Source: Arthrobacter crusticola
Lineage (GTDB): Bacteria; Actinomycetota; Actinomycetes; Actinomycetales; Micrococcaceae
DNA: 64,000 nucleotides
NCBI RefSeq assembly: GCF_004357995.1
Contig: NZ_SMTK01000005.1
Location: 1 to 64,000 of the forward strand
Reading direction: 5' to 3'
Shown here: positions 9,094 to 17,370 of the stretch, in pieces
How positions within the stretch are numbered: the first letter of the stretch is position 1
How the letters are laid out: each line of letters starts with the position of its first letter
Made by a program: the position numbers and the translations under genes
The notes under the pieces: generated by a model
Databases searched by the model: none
What the model saw: only the letters and a program-made list of their open reading frames with translations
Told to the model about the DNA's origin: nothing

Positions 9094-9492
9094 ATGGCGA
9101 CCAAGGACGTGGCGGAACAGTTCGTGCAGCGGCTCGGAGCCGGCGACGCGGAGGGCCTCGGCGACCTGTTCACCGAGTCGATCGACTGGCGCGTACCACT
9201 CAACGAGAAGCTTCCATGGACCGGGACGAGATCACAGAAGTCCGATGTGCCCGAGTACTTCCGGACGCTCTGGGCCGGCCTCGAGCCCGGAAAAAGCATC
9301 GTGGACTTCGACACCATCCTCGTAGACGGAGACGACGTGGTGCTCCTGGCCCACTTCTCCCATATGGCAGCACCGACCGGAAAACGCTTCGACACCGACG
9401 TCGCGATGCGCCTGACCGTCTCCGACGGCAAGATCACACGGCTGCACCTCTACGAGGACACGTTCGCCGTAGACCAGGCCTTCAAGGAATGA
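9094..9492 (+). CDS. NTF2-like / SnoaL-like protein
   Basis: A 132-residue alpha+beta-barrel protein of the nuclear-transport-factor-2/SnoaL group: AEQFVQRLGAGDAEGLGDLFTESIDWRVP, then DGDDVVLLAHFSHMAAPTGKRFDTDVAMRLTVSDGKITRLHLYED. Members bind or isomerise small hydrophobic ligands; the reaction cannot be assigned. The start ATG 9094 is preceded by GAGAGAGG. A second, broken NTF2-like gene follows 48 nt later, suggesting both came as a cassette. Confidence 0.85.
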   Translation: MATKDVAEQFVQRLGAGDAEGLGDLFTESIDWRVPLNEKLPWTGTRSQKSDVPEYFRTLWAGLEPGKSIVDFDTILVDGDDVVLLAHFSHMAAPTGKRFDTDVAMRLTVSDGKITRLHLYEDTFAVDQAFKE

Positions 9493-9539
9493 GCCGATCT
9501 GCGGGCAACCCGTCCACAGGATGAAGGGAGGCCCGTACC

Positions 9540-10021
9540 GTGTCCGACGATGATCCCGTGGCCCGGCTGCTCACCATCGAGGAGATCCACCAGCTCAAAG
9601 CCAGGTACTGCCGGCTCGTCGACGAGAAAGCGTGGACCGATCTCGAGGAACTGTTCGCTCCGGACGCCCATATCGAGATTGCCGGCGGCCCGGCGGAGCA
9701 GACGATGCGCAACGCTTCTCGAACAGCAAGGAATTTGTCAGCGGGCTCAAGGACCTCATGGGGCCCCTGCGCACGGTCCACCAGGTCCATGCCCCGGAAA
9801 TCACCGTTCTGACCGAGGACTCGGCCTCCGGTATATGGGCCGTTGCCGACCGCCTGTCCTTCCCTCCGGGCGCTCCGCTGTCAGTTCTTCAGGGATACGG
9901 GCACTACCAAGAGAAGTACGCCCGGGTGGGCGGACGCTGGGTCATCACCGATCTGCGGCTGACCCGGCTCCTGCTCGAGCCCACCCCGCAGGACCGGCCG
10001 GGCGATCCGACCCGGCAGTGA
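9540..10021 (+). pseudogene. SnoaL-like (NTF2 fold) gene with one frameshift
   Basis: MSDDDPVARLLTIEEIHQLKARYCRLVDEKAW...FAPDAHIEI is the typical start of SnoaL-4 type proteins. The frame is lost near 9710 and resumes one base off as SKEFVSGLKDLMGPLRTVHQVHAPEI...YGHYQEKYARVGGRWVITDLRLTRL. Together they make one about 160-residue protein. A single 1-nt deletion explains it, so a sequencing error or recent inactivation are both possible. Confidence 0.82.
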
Positions 10022-10150
10022 CTCCCGGTCCCACCAAGGCGTACTCACCCAAGTCCAGCAGCGTCGCCACACTGCCGGATCGGACCCGCCCGAGGAAGCG
10101 TCCGTGGAGGATCCCTTCACGGTGCTGTCGCGGCGCGCAGCATCCCTGTC

Positions 10151-10330
10151 ATGACGCCAAGACTGAAAGGCCGCCGGCGGGCTGTCCAGCAGATCCTCAG
10201 CGACGTTGCCGCCTGGGCGAAGCAGGAAGACAGGGTCAGAGCTGTTGCTCTCGTGGGGTCCTACGCCCTATCCCAGGGCTGGCTTTGCCACCCTGGCCGC
10301 CACTCCATATGGGAGGGCCGACGCAGGTGA
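10151..10330 (+). pseudogene. N-terminal remnant of a nucleotidyltransferase
   Basis: Translation from ATG 10151 gives an N-terminal helix and VRAVALVGSYA, the start of the GS motif of minimal nucleotidyltransferases (usually followed by RG..SDxDL). The sequence then diverges to unrelated residues and stops, so the catalytic Asp pair is absent. Confidence 0.62.
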
Positions 10331-10680
10331 GTTATGCATTTACGGGACGGGGGGGTAACGGCTTAGATGAGGTGTGAGGCTGGTCGACGGCTGTTTGAAC
10401 CTTGGTAGCCCGGAGGGCCAGCAGCGTGTTGAGTTGTTGGGATGAGGAGGCACTGATGAACGGACCGACACTCGGAAAGCCGTTTCGCCTCGAGCAGACC
10501 TGGTTCGCCGAGTATGGGGCTTGGCGATTAGCGTCTCTTGCCCTTTTGCCCTCGGCCCGGTGCCGGGCGAAGGCCAGGAGTGCGGGCGCATCCGCCCGCT
10601 GCAGCTCCCATCGCACTATCCCGATGTTTCGCTCGAGATTGGCGCAAGCTGCGGTAACCTGCGACTGATCTCGAATGAAG
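10331..10680. other. Intergenic, no gene recognised
   Basis: Includes a run of seven G at 10352-10358. Frames on both strands read as unlikely protein. I see no IS end with matching inverted repeats. Confidence 0.45.
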
Positions 10681-11331
10681 TCAACCTTGGGGCCGGGGCT
10701 TCTTCCCGGTCACAAGCCCTGATCGGGTCATCAGCGGATCCAGTTGGACCCCGCACCCGGCTGCCCATTCCCGGTCCAGTATCGCGAAAGCACACTCGCT
10801 TCCCCATGCTCCTTCGAAGAAGATGTTCTCGTGGAAATACGCCTCCCTCCGCATTCCCACCCGGTCAAGAAGCAGGGCCGCGGAATAGTTAAGGGCGTCG
10901 GTGACCGCGGTGAGGCGGCGGAGGTGCAGTGTCCCAAAGGCGTAGCCGAGCAATCCCTGAACTGCCTCCAGGCCATAGCCGTTCCCCCAATACTCGGGCG
11001 CGAGGGTAAACCCCAATTCGGCCATGCTCGGTTCGGCGTCATCCACCTTCAATGCGAGGTCGCCAATGAGGGCGCCGCCCTCGCGCTCCTCGAGGGCGAA
11101 CTGGTACCACTGCCCCGGTACGCCCGGCCGGGCGTCGTGCATTGAGTCGATGAGGGCTCGGCCCTGTTCGATGGTGTAGTTGCTCCAGCTTTGGTACCGC
11201 TCGACGTCGGGATGGACTCGATAGGCGGTGAAGGCCCCAGCGTCCGCCGCGACAAACGGGCGGACGCGAAGACGAGGTGTTTCGAAATGGACAGGAGTGG
11301 ACCCTGATCGGGAGCTCGTGTATATGGTCAT
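10681..11331 (-). CDS. GNAT-family N-acetyltransferase (RimJ/RimL-like)
   Basis: A 216-residue acetyltransferase. FETPRLRVRPFVAADAGAFTAYR is the RimJ/RimL-type N-terminus, and APEYWGNGYGLEAVQGLLGYAF is the acetyl-CoA pyrophosphate-binding loop (Q/R-x-x-G-x-G/A variant). LNYSAALLLDRVGMRREAYFHENIFFEGAW is also characteristic. It acetylates an amine of a protein or small molecule; the target is unknown. I start it at ATG 11331 (MTIYTSSRSG); the frame is open further upstream but the translation there is not protein-like. It is isolated, with no operon partner. Confidence 0.88.
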   Translation of the reverse strand: MTIYTSSRSGSTPVHFETPRLRVRPFVAADAGAFTAYRVHPDVERYQSWSNYTIEQGRALIDSMHDARPGVPGQWYQFALEEREGGALIGDLALKVDDAEPSMAELGFTLAPEYWGNGYGLEAVQGLLGYAFGTLHLRRLTAVTDALNYSAALLLDRVGMRREAYFHENIFFEGAWGSECAFAILDREWAAGCGVQLDPLMTRSGLVTGKKPRPQG

Positions 11332-11390
11332 TCCATCGTTCTTTCTGCATGACGGTTGGTTTTGCTGATAGTTGCTGAGGGTGCCCCGGA

Positions 11391-11636
11391 TGAATGGTGC
11401 CCTGGCTTCATTTTGGCGGTCTGGTTGCATTCCAGATACGCGGCACGCGGGAGAAGTATGCGCAGTCACCACTTCGCTCCCGCCTGGTCTTCGCGGTCGC
11501 CCATGTTCAGCCGATCGTCCTGCTACTGATTGCAGACGGGTCATGGCCGCGGGCGGCGGCGAGCTATCTGGCGGCCCTTTCCATGACAGCAGCTCTCAGT
11601 AGTCTGGGCCGGCGGATTGTTCTGGGGCCAGATTGA
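11391..11636 (+). CDS. Possible small membrane protein or fragment
   Basis: An 81-residue frame starting ATG-GTG at 11391, with a hydrophobic middle (LVFAVAHVQPIVLLLIADG) and a second apolar stretch (AASYLAALSMTAALSSLG). It could be the C-terminal piece of a longer membrane protein. There is no clear ribosome site. Not recognised. Confidence 0.28.
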
Positions 11637-12244
11637 TGAGGGCACCGTTCCATCCGACCCGGCTTTCCCCCTGTTCCCTCTCCAAGCACCGTAGGGGAAG
11701 TGACCACTGAGTGTGGCTCGGGTGGATGTTGGAGGGAAATGGTTGTAGAGCTCACACCGCAACAATCAGAATCCGTTGCGGCCCGGATGGGGGTGACGCC
11801 GTTGCGGTACTGCCATGCAGTTCTGTCGCACAGGATGACTTTTTCGCGTTGAGGCCGCCCGAGAAAGCGTCGCGGTAAGGATCCTTTACTGTGGTGAGCC
11901 ACCGGTGAGGGTCTGATAGGGCTGGGTAGTCATAGTGTCTTCCTTCGTTTACGAGGGTGAAATAGCGCCGGAAGGCGCAACTGCTGCCCGCGCTTGATTA
12001 CAGAGCATTGCCGGAAGAAGATCCGGAGCTGAGCTACCTTGAGCTCGTGGCCGGAACTTTCGCCAGCTTGCAATGGGTTGTCACCCATCAAGGACACGCC
12101 GGTGCCTGAATCCGAGCACGAGTCCCATGCGAGTTTGGACAAAACCAGGCGGACATTGATGTCTGACACCGGCGGCTTCACCGGCAAGGAGATGCGAAAC
12201 GCTGAACCTAGCGCTCGATCTCCGACCTGGTGAGATTATGGAGT
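11637..12244. other. Intergenic, about 600 nt
   Basis: No gene supported. A 37-codon frame at 11740-11853 (begins MVVELTPQQSES) has no ribosome site and no recognised relative. Confidence 0.45.
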
Positions 12245-12559
12245 ATGTCTTCATCGCTCGTCGAGGTCCTCAAACTTCTCGGCAACCCTACGCGCCTCCA
12301 AATTATGGAGTGGTTGCGCTCACCCGAGGAGTCCTTCGCGGAGTACGCGCCCGTTGCGGACCGCGAAGAGTACGGCGTGTGCGTGACGCACCTGGCGGCC
12401 AAGACGGGTCTTGCACAGTCCACCATTTCGATTCACATGAATTCCTTGGAGCGGGCCGGCCTCGTGGAATCGACTCGAATCGGTAAGTGGACGCACTACC
12501 GGCGCGTTGGCACGCAGGTCGACGAGCTTGTGGAGCAGCTGCAGCACAGACTCATATAG
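12245..12559 (+). CDS. ArsR/SmtB-family HTH regulator
   Basis: A 104-residue winged-helix repressor: LVEVLKLLGNPTRLQIMEWLRSP (helices 1-2), CVTHLAAKTGLAQSTISIHMNSLERAGLVESTRIGKWTHYRRV (recognition helix and wing). The extra segment SFAEYAPVADREEYGVCV places a Cys before the recognition helices, but I see no full metal site, so it may sense an organic or redox signal. GTG 12230 is an alternative start. It is followed by a quinone reductase (32-nt gap) and RidA (32-nt gap), a likely regulator-enzyme operon. Confidence 0.88.
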   Translation: MSSSLVEVLKLLGNPTRLQIMEWLRSPEESFAEYAPVADREEYGVCVTHLAAKTGLAQSTISIHMNSLERAGLVESTRIGKWTHYRRVGTQVDELVEQLQHRLI

Positions 12560-12590
12560 ACATATTGCAAAACGTCGATATGATCGTGGC

Positions 12591-13295
12591 ATGACCTTCC
12601 CTGATTCAAGCAACCCCATCCGGCGTGCGTTGATCGTCCACGCCCACCCCGAGCCCGCCTCGTTCTCGTCCGCCCAGGCTTCTGCGGTTGCCCAGCAGCT
12701 GAAGTCGGAGGGCGTCGAGGTCGACTTCATTGATCTGTACGACCTTGGTTGGAACCCTGTTCTGAGCCGCGAACAGTTCATGAACGGCCCGGGCTACTTC
12801 AAGCCCCAGGCCGAGCAGATGCGGGCCTTTGCTGAAGGGACTCTCCCCGAACCGGTCGGGGCGCACCTGGCCAAGCTGCAGGACGCCGACCTGCTCGTGC
12901 TGTCATTTCCGGTGTGGTGGTTCTCCATGCCCGCAATCCTCAAGGGCTGGATCGACCAGGTGTTCCTGCTCAGCGCCATCTTCGGCGGCGAGCACGGCAT
13001 CTTTGACGAGGGCGGCATGACGACCAAGAAAGCCATGATGCTTCTCACGACGGGAGGCGCCGAGGCATCCTTCGCGCCCGGCGCATCCTCCGCGCCCGGC
13101 GGCTACGGCGAGCTCAATGACTTCTTCTACCACGTCCACCGCGGGATGTTTGAGTTCGTCGGGTACGACGTCGTGCAGCCCTTTGTCACTCACGAGCCTG
13201 TGCGCCTCAGCGACGAGGAGCGTGAGCAGGCACTCGTCAAGGCTCGGGCCTACGTCACCGAGACGCTCCTGGTCGAACCGGCCGCTGTCCGCTGA
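12591..13295 (+). CDS. NAD(P)H-dependent oxidoreductase, flavodoxin-like (quinone reductase/KefF-type)
   Basis: A 234-residue flavoprotein: RRALIVHAHPEPASFSSA is the FMN/FAD phosphate loop and LLVLSFPVWWFSMPAILKGWIDQVF is diagnostic of the NQO1/MdaB/KefF group. It probably performs two-electron reduction of quinones or electrophiles. The start at ATG 12591 follows the ArsR gene. The gap holds TCATATAGACATATTG and CGATATGATC, an imperfect inverted repeat that could be the ArsR operator. Confidence 0.9.
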   Translation: MTFPDSSNPIRRALIVHAHPEPASFSSAQASAVAQQLKSEGVEVDFIDLYDLGWNPVLSREQFMNGPGYFKPQAEQMRAFAEGTLPEPVGAHLAKLQDADLLVLSFPVWWFSMPAILKGWIDQVFLLSAIFGGEHGIFDEGGMTTKKAMMLLTTGGAEASFAPGASSAPGGYGELNDFFYHVHRGMFEFVGYDVVQPFVTHEPVRLSDEEREQALVKARAYVTETLLVEPAAVR

Positions 13296-13327
13296 GACGT
13301 TGACAACCGAAGAACTGGAGCACAGTC

Positions 13328-13723
13328 ATGATCACTAAAAGCAATATCGATGTCCCTGGGCTCGGCGACTCCCGCAAGTACGCCTACCTGCAGTGCGTCA
13401 CGGCCGGCGATTTCGCGTTCGTCGCCGGGCAGACCGGCGTCGATAAGGACTACAACATCGTTTCGCCCGAGTTCGGTGCCCAGGCCCGTCAGGCCCTCCG
13501 CAACGTCGAGCTGGCTCTCGAGGCCGCCGGCACGAACCTGGCCAACATCGTCAATCTGACGGTGTACCTGGCAGATGCCCGCGATGCGTTCGAATTCATC
13601 GACATCTGCCACGAACTGATGAACGAGAACTTCGCTCCGACCGCCATTCTCGGAGGAATCGACTTCGTCCTCTCCGGTCTGCGCATCGAGGTACAGGCCA
13701 CCGCCGTGATCGAGCGCCCCTGA
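13328..13723 (+). CDS. RidA/YjgF-family protein
   Basis: A 131-residue RidA-fold protein (trimeric enamine/imine deaminase family). Seen: RKYAYLQCVTAGDFAFVAGQTGVDKDYNIV, QARQALRNVELALEAAGTNLANIVNLTVYLADARD, and GLRIEVQATAVIERP, where the Arg corresponds to the catalytic arginine of active RidA. Canonical members hydrolyse reactive 2-aminoacrylate; this one may be a divergent Rid subgroup. Last gene of the ArsR-reductase-RidA cassette, followed by a hairpin. Confidence 0.9.
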   Translation: MITKSNIDVPGLGDSRKYAYLQCVTAGDFAFVAGQTGVDKDYNIVSPEFGAQARQALRNVELALEAAGTNLANIVNLTVYLADARDAFEFIDICHELMNENFAPTAILGGIDFVLSGLRIEVQATAVIERP

Positions 13724-13737
13724 GGCCCGCGCACCTG

Positions 13738-13769
13738 AGGGAGGGACAGCCCCGCTGCCGTCCCTCCCT
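13738..13769 (+). terminator. Hairpin terminator after RidA
   Basis: Perfect 10-bp stem AGGGAGGGAC / GTCCCTCCCT with a 12-nt loop, 15 nt after the RidA stop. No T-tract. Confidence 0.65.
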
Positions 13770-13811
13770 CCCTACACCGCAGCTGCGGCGCTGCTAATCG
13801 ACAGGGACATC

Positions 13812-13901
13812 ATGCACGTCCTGCTCACCGGAGCCACCGGCCACGTCGGCTCCGCCGCCCTCGGTGCCCCCGCCAGCATCAATCACGAAAAGTCCTGGTA
13901 G
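13812..13901 (+). pseudogene. N-terminal remnant of a Rossmann NAD(P)-binding protein
   Basis: Twenty-nine codons: MHVLLTGATGHVGSAALG is the NAD-dependent epimerase/NmrA dinucleotide loop, after which the sequence becomes unrelated and stops. Only the first strand and helix survive. Confidence 0.7.
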
Positions 13902-13979
13902 ATAGTCGGGCATGTGCTGGTTCTCCTTGGTAGGCGTGACGAAAGATGGTGGCACCCGTTGCAGCGGGTGGGGTGGTGT

Positions 13980-14276
13980 TCATCTGCGAACCCCGGTGGC
14001 CAGTTCGAACAAGCTGACAGCAATGAATACCACACCCATGACCAGGCTGATGATGGTGAAGGCGGTGTAGGTGATCTTGCCGTAGGCGTTCAGACCGCGT
14101 CGAGGATTATCAGGCGAGATCGACTTCGTAAGCGCCTTCCGTGCCCTGTTGATTCGAGGGGTGAGGAGGGCGCTGACGACTCCCACCCCTAAGCAGAACA
14201 AGCCAAAGATGAAGCTGAAAATCTGCTGTTCCAATGCATCCCCCCGAACGGGCGCTATTCGTTGCGACGCCTCCAT
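13980..14276 (-). CDS. Small membrane protein, two TM
   Basis: A 98-residue hypothetical protein with two hydrophobic segments (FIFGLFCLGVGVVSALL and TAFTIISLVMGVVFIAVSLFELA) separated by a basic stretch (RINRARKALTKSISP). No recognised family. It lies 55 nt downstream of another small membrane gene on the same strand, so they may be co-transcribed. Confidence 0.55.
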   Translation of the reverse strand: MEASQRIAPVRGDALEQQIFSFIFGLFCLGVGVVSALLTPRINRARKALTKSISPDNPRRGLNAYGKITYTAFTIISLVMGVVFIAVSLFELATGVRR

Positions 14277-14331
14277 CCCACGTGACGGTCCCGCGCAGTA
14301 ACCACTTCACGGGCCCGCCGCCTCAGTCTCC

Positions 14332-14697
14332 TCACGTGACGCCATCCAGAACTATCACGAGTCCGAACCAGGCGAGCATCAGGGCGATACCGAAGATCAC
14401 CCGGGACAGGAGCCGGCAGCGCTGCTCCGGTTCCAGCGAGCGGTAGAGCAGCGCAGACCCGCGCCGCGTCAGCGGTTTCGCCAGCGATTCCTTCACACGG
14501 AGGAGCCCGACCGCCGCCCCGATCATCAGCAAGCCGGTCCACCAGTACTTGATGGCTCCGCGCAGCGCCGCCATACCGGATCCCCCAAACAGTCCCAGTA
14601 ACGCAATCGACAGGCCCAGGCCGATGAGGGCGGACGCCACCAAGCGGGTTTTGGCGAATTCTAGATCCGGTGAGCTGCGCTGCATCACGCCCGGCAT
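14332..14697 (-). CDS. Small membrane protein, about three TM
   Basis: A 121-residue hypothetical protein with helices at roughly LVASALIGLGLSIALLGLF, YWWTGLLMIGAAVGLL and VIFGIALMLAWFGLVIVL. No recognised domain. ATG 14697 or 14685 can start it. Probably first of a two-gene unit with 13980-14276. Confidence 0.55.
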   Translation of the reverse strand: MPGVMQRSSPDLEFAKTRLVASALIGLGLSIALLGLFGGSGMAALRGAIKYWWTGLLMIGAAVGLLRVKESLAKPLTRRGSALLYRSLEPEQRCRLLSRVIFGIALMLAWFGLVIVLDGVT

Positions 14698-15050
14698 GGA
14701 CTCCGCGAGCCGCGCCCACGGGGAAGCGAGGATGAAATTACCATTCCCATGAAGCTGAACCAGGCTCCGACCACGGCCGTCCCTGCAGAATCCGGCGACA
14801 CACTCACCACCCCGTAAAAGACGCTACCGCCAACCCCCGCTGGCCCCGGTGGTCCGGGTTTGTAGCAGGAGAATAGCCCATGTGGCGAATTTAGGATGCG
14901 CTGTCGCGTTAAAGAAACCTCTAGGGTGTGCTTCGCACGCGGGTGGAAAATGGGCCGCCGCGATGACGGGAGCGCCCTCTCAAACGCGCGGTTAGCTCGC
15001 CCTTCTGAACGAAGCGGTTAGCTCGCCCTATGGAACAAAAGAGGTCCGCA

Positions 15051-15290
15051 ATGTCAACAAGCAAGAAAACAATCACAGGGAAATCTGTTCTGTTCTTTGT
15101 TGGCTTAGCGGTAGTCCTAGCGGTCGTCCTCGGTCTTGTTTTTGGGTGGGAATACTCATTCATCGGGCTGGGAGCGGGGCTGGGCCCCGTGATCGGTGGC
15201 TATATCGGCAACAGGAAAGCCCACAAGGTTGATGCCTACCGTGACGAACTTATCGCTCGGCGCAAGCGAAAAAGCCGGCCCAACCCCTAG
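15051..15290 (+). CDS. Small membrane protein, two TM, glycine-rich
   Basis: A 79-residue protein: SVLFFVGLAVVLAVVLGLVFGW, then FIGLGAGLGPVIGGYIGNRKAHK and a basic tail. I prefer ATG 15051, preceded by AAAGAGG; ATG 15030 is in frame. The G-rich second helix resembles glycine-zipper segments, but no function can be assigned. Confidence 0.6.
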   Translation: MSTSKKTITGKSVLFFVGLAVVLAVVLGLVFGWEYSFIGLGAGLGPVIGGYIGNRKAHKVDAYRDELIARRKRKSRPNP

Positions 15291-15308
15291 CCTGGAGAGT
15301 CCACCTAG

Positions 15309-15328
15309 CTGAGGTTGTCAGACCTCAG
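15309..15328 (+). terminator. Weak hairpin
   Basis: CTGAGGT / ACCTCAG, 7-bp stem and 6-nt loop, 18 nt after the stop at 15290. Possible terminator for the small membrane gene. Confidence 0.4.
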
Positions 15329-15371
15329 TGATGGCACCGATCGACTGTGCCCTCTCCCTCGTTTCTGGAGA

Positions 15372-15746
15372 CTACCGGTCTACACAGATTCCCGACACCG
15401 CCACCTTTTGGAAGAGGTGGGGCGAGGCAACTGTTGAGTCGGGGTACTGGGCAAATTTGGCTTGGAAGTGCGGATCGCCGAAGGCGTTGCGGAAGGCCTC
15501 AACCGACTCCCAGATGGCGTAGTTGAGGAACACTCCGCTTCCGGCGATGCCTCGGTGCAGCTGGGTGGAGATGAAGCCCGGTTTGGTCTTCAGATAGGCG
15601 GCATCGGCAGCCCAGGCGTCTAGCAGCTGGTCGGCGTCTTCTGTCGCGACCCGGAAGGTGTTGATGAGGACGACGGGCCCCACTTCATTGGAAAGTTGGC
15701 TGTTCAAGGTGACCCGGTCGTCCATCTCGCTGATTTGCAACATCAT
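15372..15746 (-). CDS. Antibiotic biosynthesis monooxygenase (ABM) domain protein
   Basis: A 124-residue dimeric ferredoxin-like protein: VVLINTFRVATEDADQLLDAWAADAAYLKTKPGFISTQLHRGIAGSGVFLNYAIWESVEAFRNAF is the ABM pattern (strand, helix, PGF, W-x-S). Members oxidise small aromatics or degrade haem; this lone copy cannot be assigned. The start has two ATG codons after GAGGAGACC, so 15743 is also possible. Confidence 0.85.
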   Translation of the reverse strand: MMLQISEMDDRVTLNSQLSNEVGPVVLINTFRVATEDADQLLDAWAADAAYLKTKPGFISTQLHRGIAGSGVFLNYAIWESVEAFRNAFGDPHFQAKFAQYPDSTVASPHLFQKVAVSGICVDR

Positions 15747-15984
15747 GGTCTCCTCTGGCTTGAACGGGCAGATATTGCTTGGATAGACGCATACTACGCC
15801 GCAGATCTAATGGCGTCGGCGTCAGTTCCTTGTCGCCCATGCTTGGCGACGGCTCCCTCGTTCCATGCTCGTTCGGCGCGGCGCCTGCCCCGTCCTGGGG
15901 ATCGATTGCACTGTGCGTGGGCGTCAGCGGGCGGGCGGTCCACCGCAAGTACTGAGAGCGATAAGCACGCGGCGGGGTCGAGCG
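15747..15984. other. Intergenic, nothing recognised
   Basis: About 240 nt between the ABM start and the kinase stop. No gene or repeat seen. Confidence 0.4.
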
Positions 15985-17370
15985 TCAGGCCTGAACGAGT
16001 GGGAGGCAGACGCGGAATACCGTCCTGCCGGGAACCGATTCGAGATCGATCGTCCCGCCGTGCCGCTCGACGACGATTCTTCGAGCGATGTCCAGACCAA
16101 GCCCGGTCCCTTTACCGACGTCCTTCGTTGTGTAGAACGCCTCGAAAGCCCGCTTCGCCACCGGTGGTGGAAGACCCGGACCGGTGTCCCCGATTTCTAC
16201 GGTAACTTCGGCTCCGTCGCTGAGGGTAGCTACCCTCAGGGTGCCGACGCCGTCCATCGCGTCCACTGCGTTGTCGATCAGATTGGTCCACACCTGGTTC
16301 AGCTCGCCCGGGTAGGCGTCGATAGTGGGAAGGTCATCGCTGTACTCGCGCACGATCTCCACCCCACCGCGGAGCTTGTGCCCAAGCATGACAAGCGTGC
16401 TTTCGAGGCCTTCAACGACATCGGTATTCTGGCGCGAGCCCCTGTCCATCTGTGAATAGGACTTCACTGCTGCGACGAGCTCGGAGACCCGCCGTGTTGA
16501 CTCCCTAACTTCGGAGAGCAGCTTCTCCATGGACAGGGCAGCGGCGACCCACTCCAGCACCGGATTCAGGGCGGGCCCCTCGAACAACGACTCAGCACGG
16601 GTGCACCATTCCAGGTCCGCGCCGGCAGCGGCGAGCGTCGGGCCGATAATCCAATCCCGTTCCACATTCCGCGCGGACAGCCAGTCGGTCAGGAGATCCT
16701 CCAGATCGGCAAGCGCGAGTGCATCCGGAACTGACGCCGTCATCGTAAGGTCTGCGCGCAGGGCCTCCAGCCCGGCGAACTGGGCAGGTGTGATGCCGGT
16801 GCGGGAAAGGCGGCCCACTGATGCGAGCAGCATCTGCGAGGCGTCTTCCAGCGCGTCCACCGCGCGGCTTGCCGCCGCGGCCGGGTTGTTGATTTCGTGG
16901 GCCAGGCCGGCCGAAAGCGTGCCGAGCGTCGCCAGCGCCTCTCGCTGTCGAATGGTTGATTCGACCCGGCGCACCGTCCCGTACAAGCCTTCGATGAAGT
17001 GCACGCCAAAGGGGAACCACTCGGCGTACAACCCTCGCAGGGCCGTGGCCGGGACCCGGAGCAGCCGTCCTTCCTCCCTTCCCCGTCCGGTGGCCAGGTA
17101 AACACTGCTTTCGTCCCAGGCACGGAAGCCGCCGGCCCATCGTCCAGGCACATCCATCTTCCCGACGACGGTGTCTTCACGTCCGATGTGACGAAGCAGC
17201 TGCACGGCGCCGTCGACGAGTACCCACCAAAAGTCCGCTGGTTCGCCCTCGTCCCACAGGGTGACGCCGGGTTCGATGAAGACCTCGGTGCCCGTTTCGA
17301 CGAGGTCGGAAAGTTGTTGGTCGCTGAGACCCTTGAAGAGACTGATTCCCCGGAGCTCGCCCGCGTCCAT
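15985..17370 (-). CDS. Histidine kinase with N-terminal cyclic-nucleotide-binding-type domain
   Basis: A 461-residue soluble sensor kinase. Residues about 10-120 form a cNMP/CRP-type beta-roll (LFKGLSDQQLSDLV...VTLWDEGEPADFWWVLVDGAVQLL). LGTLSAGLAHEINNPAAAA carries the phospho-acceptor His158. The ATPase domain has the N-box NLIDNAVDAMD, G1 DTGPGLP and G2 GKGTGLGLDI. No TM helix. Its ATG overlaps the stop of the upstream response-regulator/reductase gene (TGATG), so the two are translationally coupled and are almost certainly partners in one redox-sensing pathway. Confidence 0.93.
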   Translation of the reverse strand: MDAGELRGISLFKGLSDQQLSDLVETGTEVFIEPGVTLWDEGEPADFWWVLVDGAVQLLRHIGREDTVVGKMDVPGRWAGGFRAWDESSVYLATGRGREEGRLLRVPATALRGLYAEWFPFGVHFIEGLYGTVRRVESTIRQREALATLGTLSAGLAHEINNPAAAASRAVDALEDASQMLLASVGRLSRTGITPAQFAGLEALRADLTMTASVPDALALADLEDLLTDWLSARNVERDWIIGPTLAAAGADLEWCTRAESLFEGPALNPVLEWVAAALSMEKLLSEVRESTRRVSELVAAVKSYSQMDRGSRQNTDVVEGLESTLVMLGHKLRGGVEIVREYSDDLPTIDAYPGELNQVWTNLIDNAVDAMDGVGTLRVATLSDGAEVTVEIGDTGPGLPPPVAKRAFEAFYTTKDVGKGTGLGLDIARRIVVERHGGTIDLESVPGRTVFRVCLPLVQA

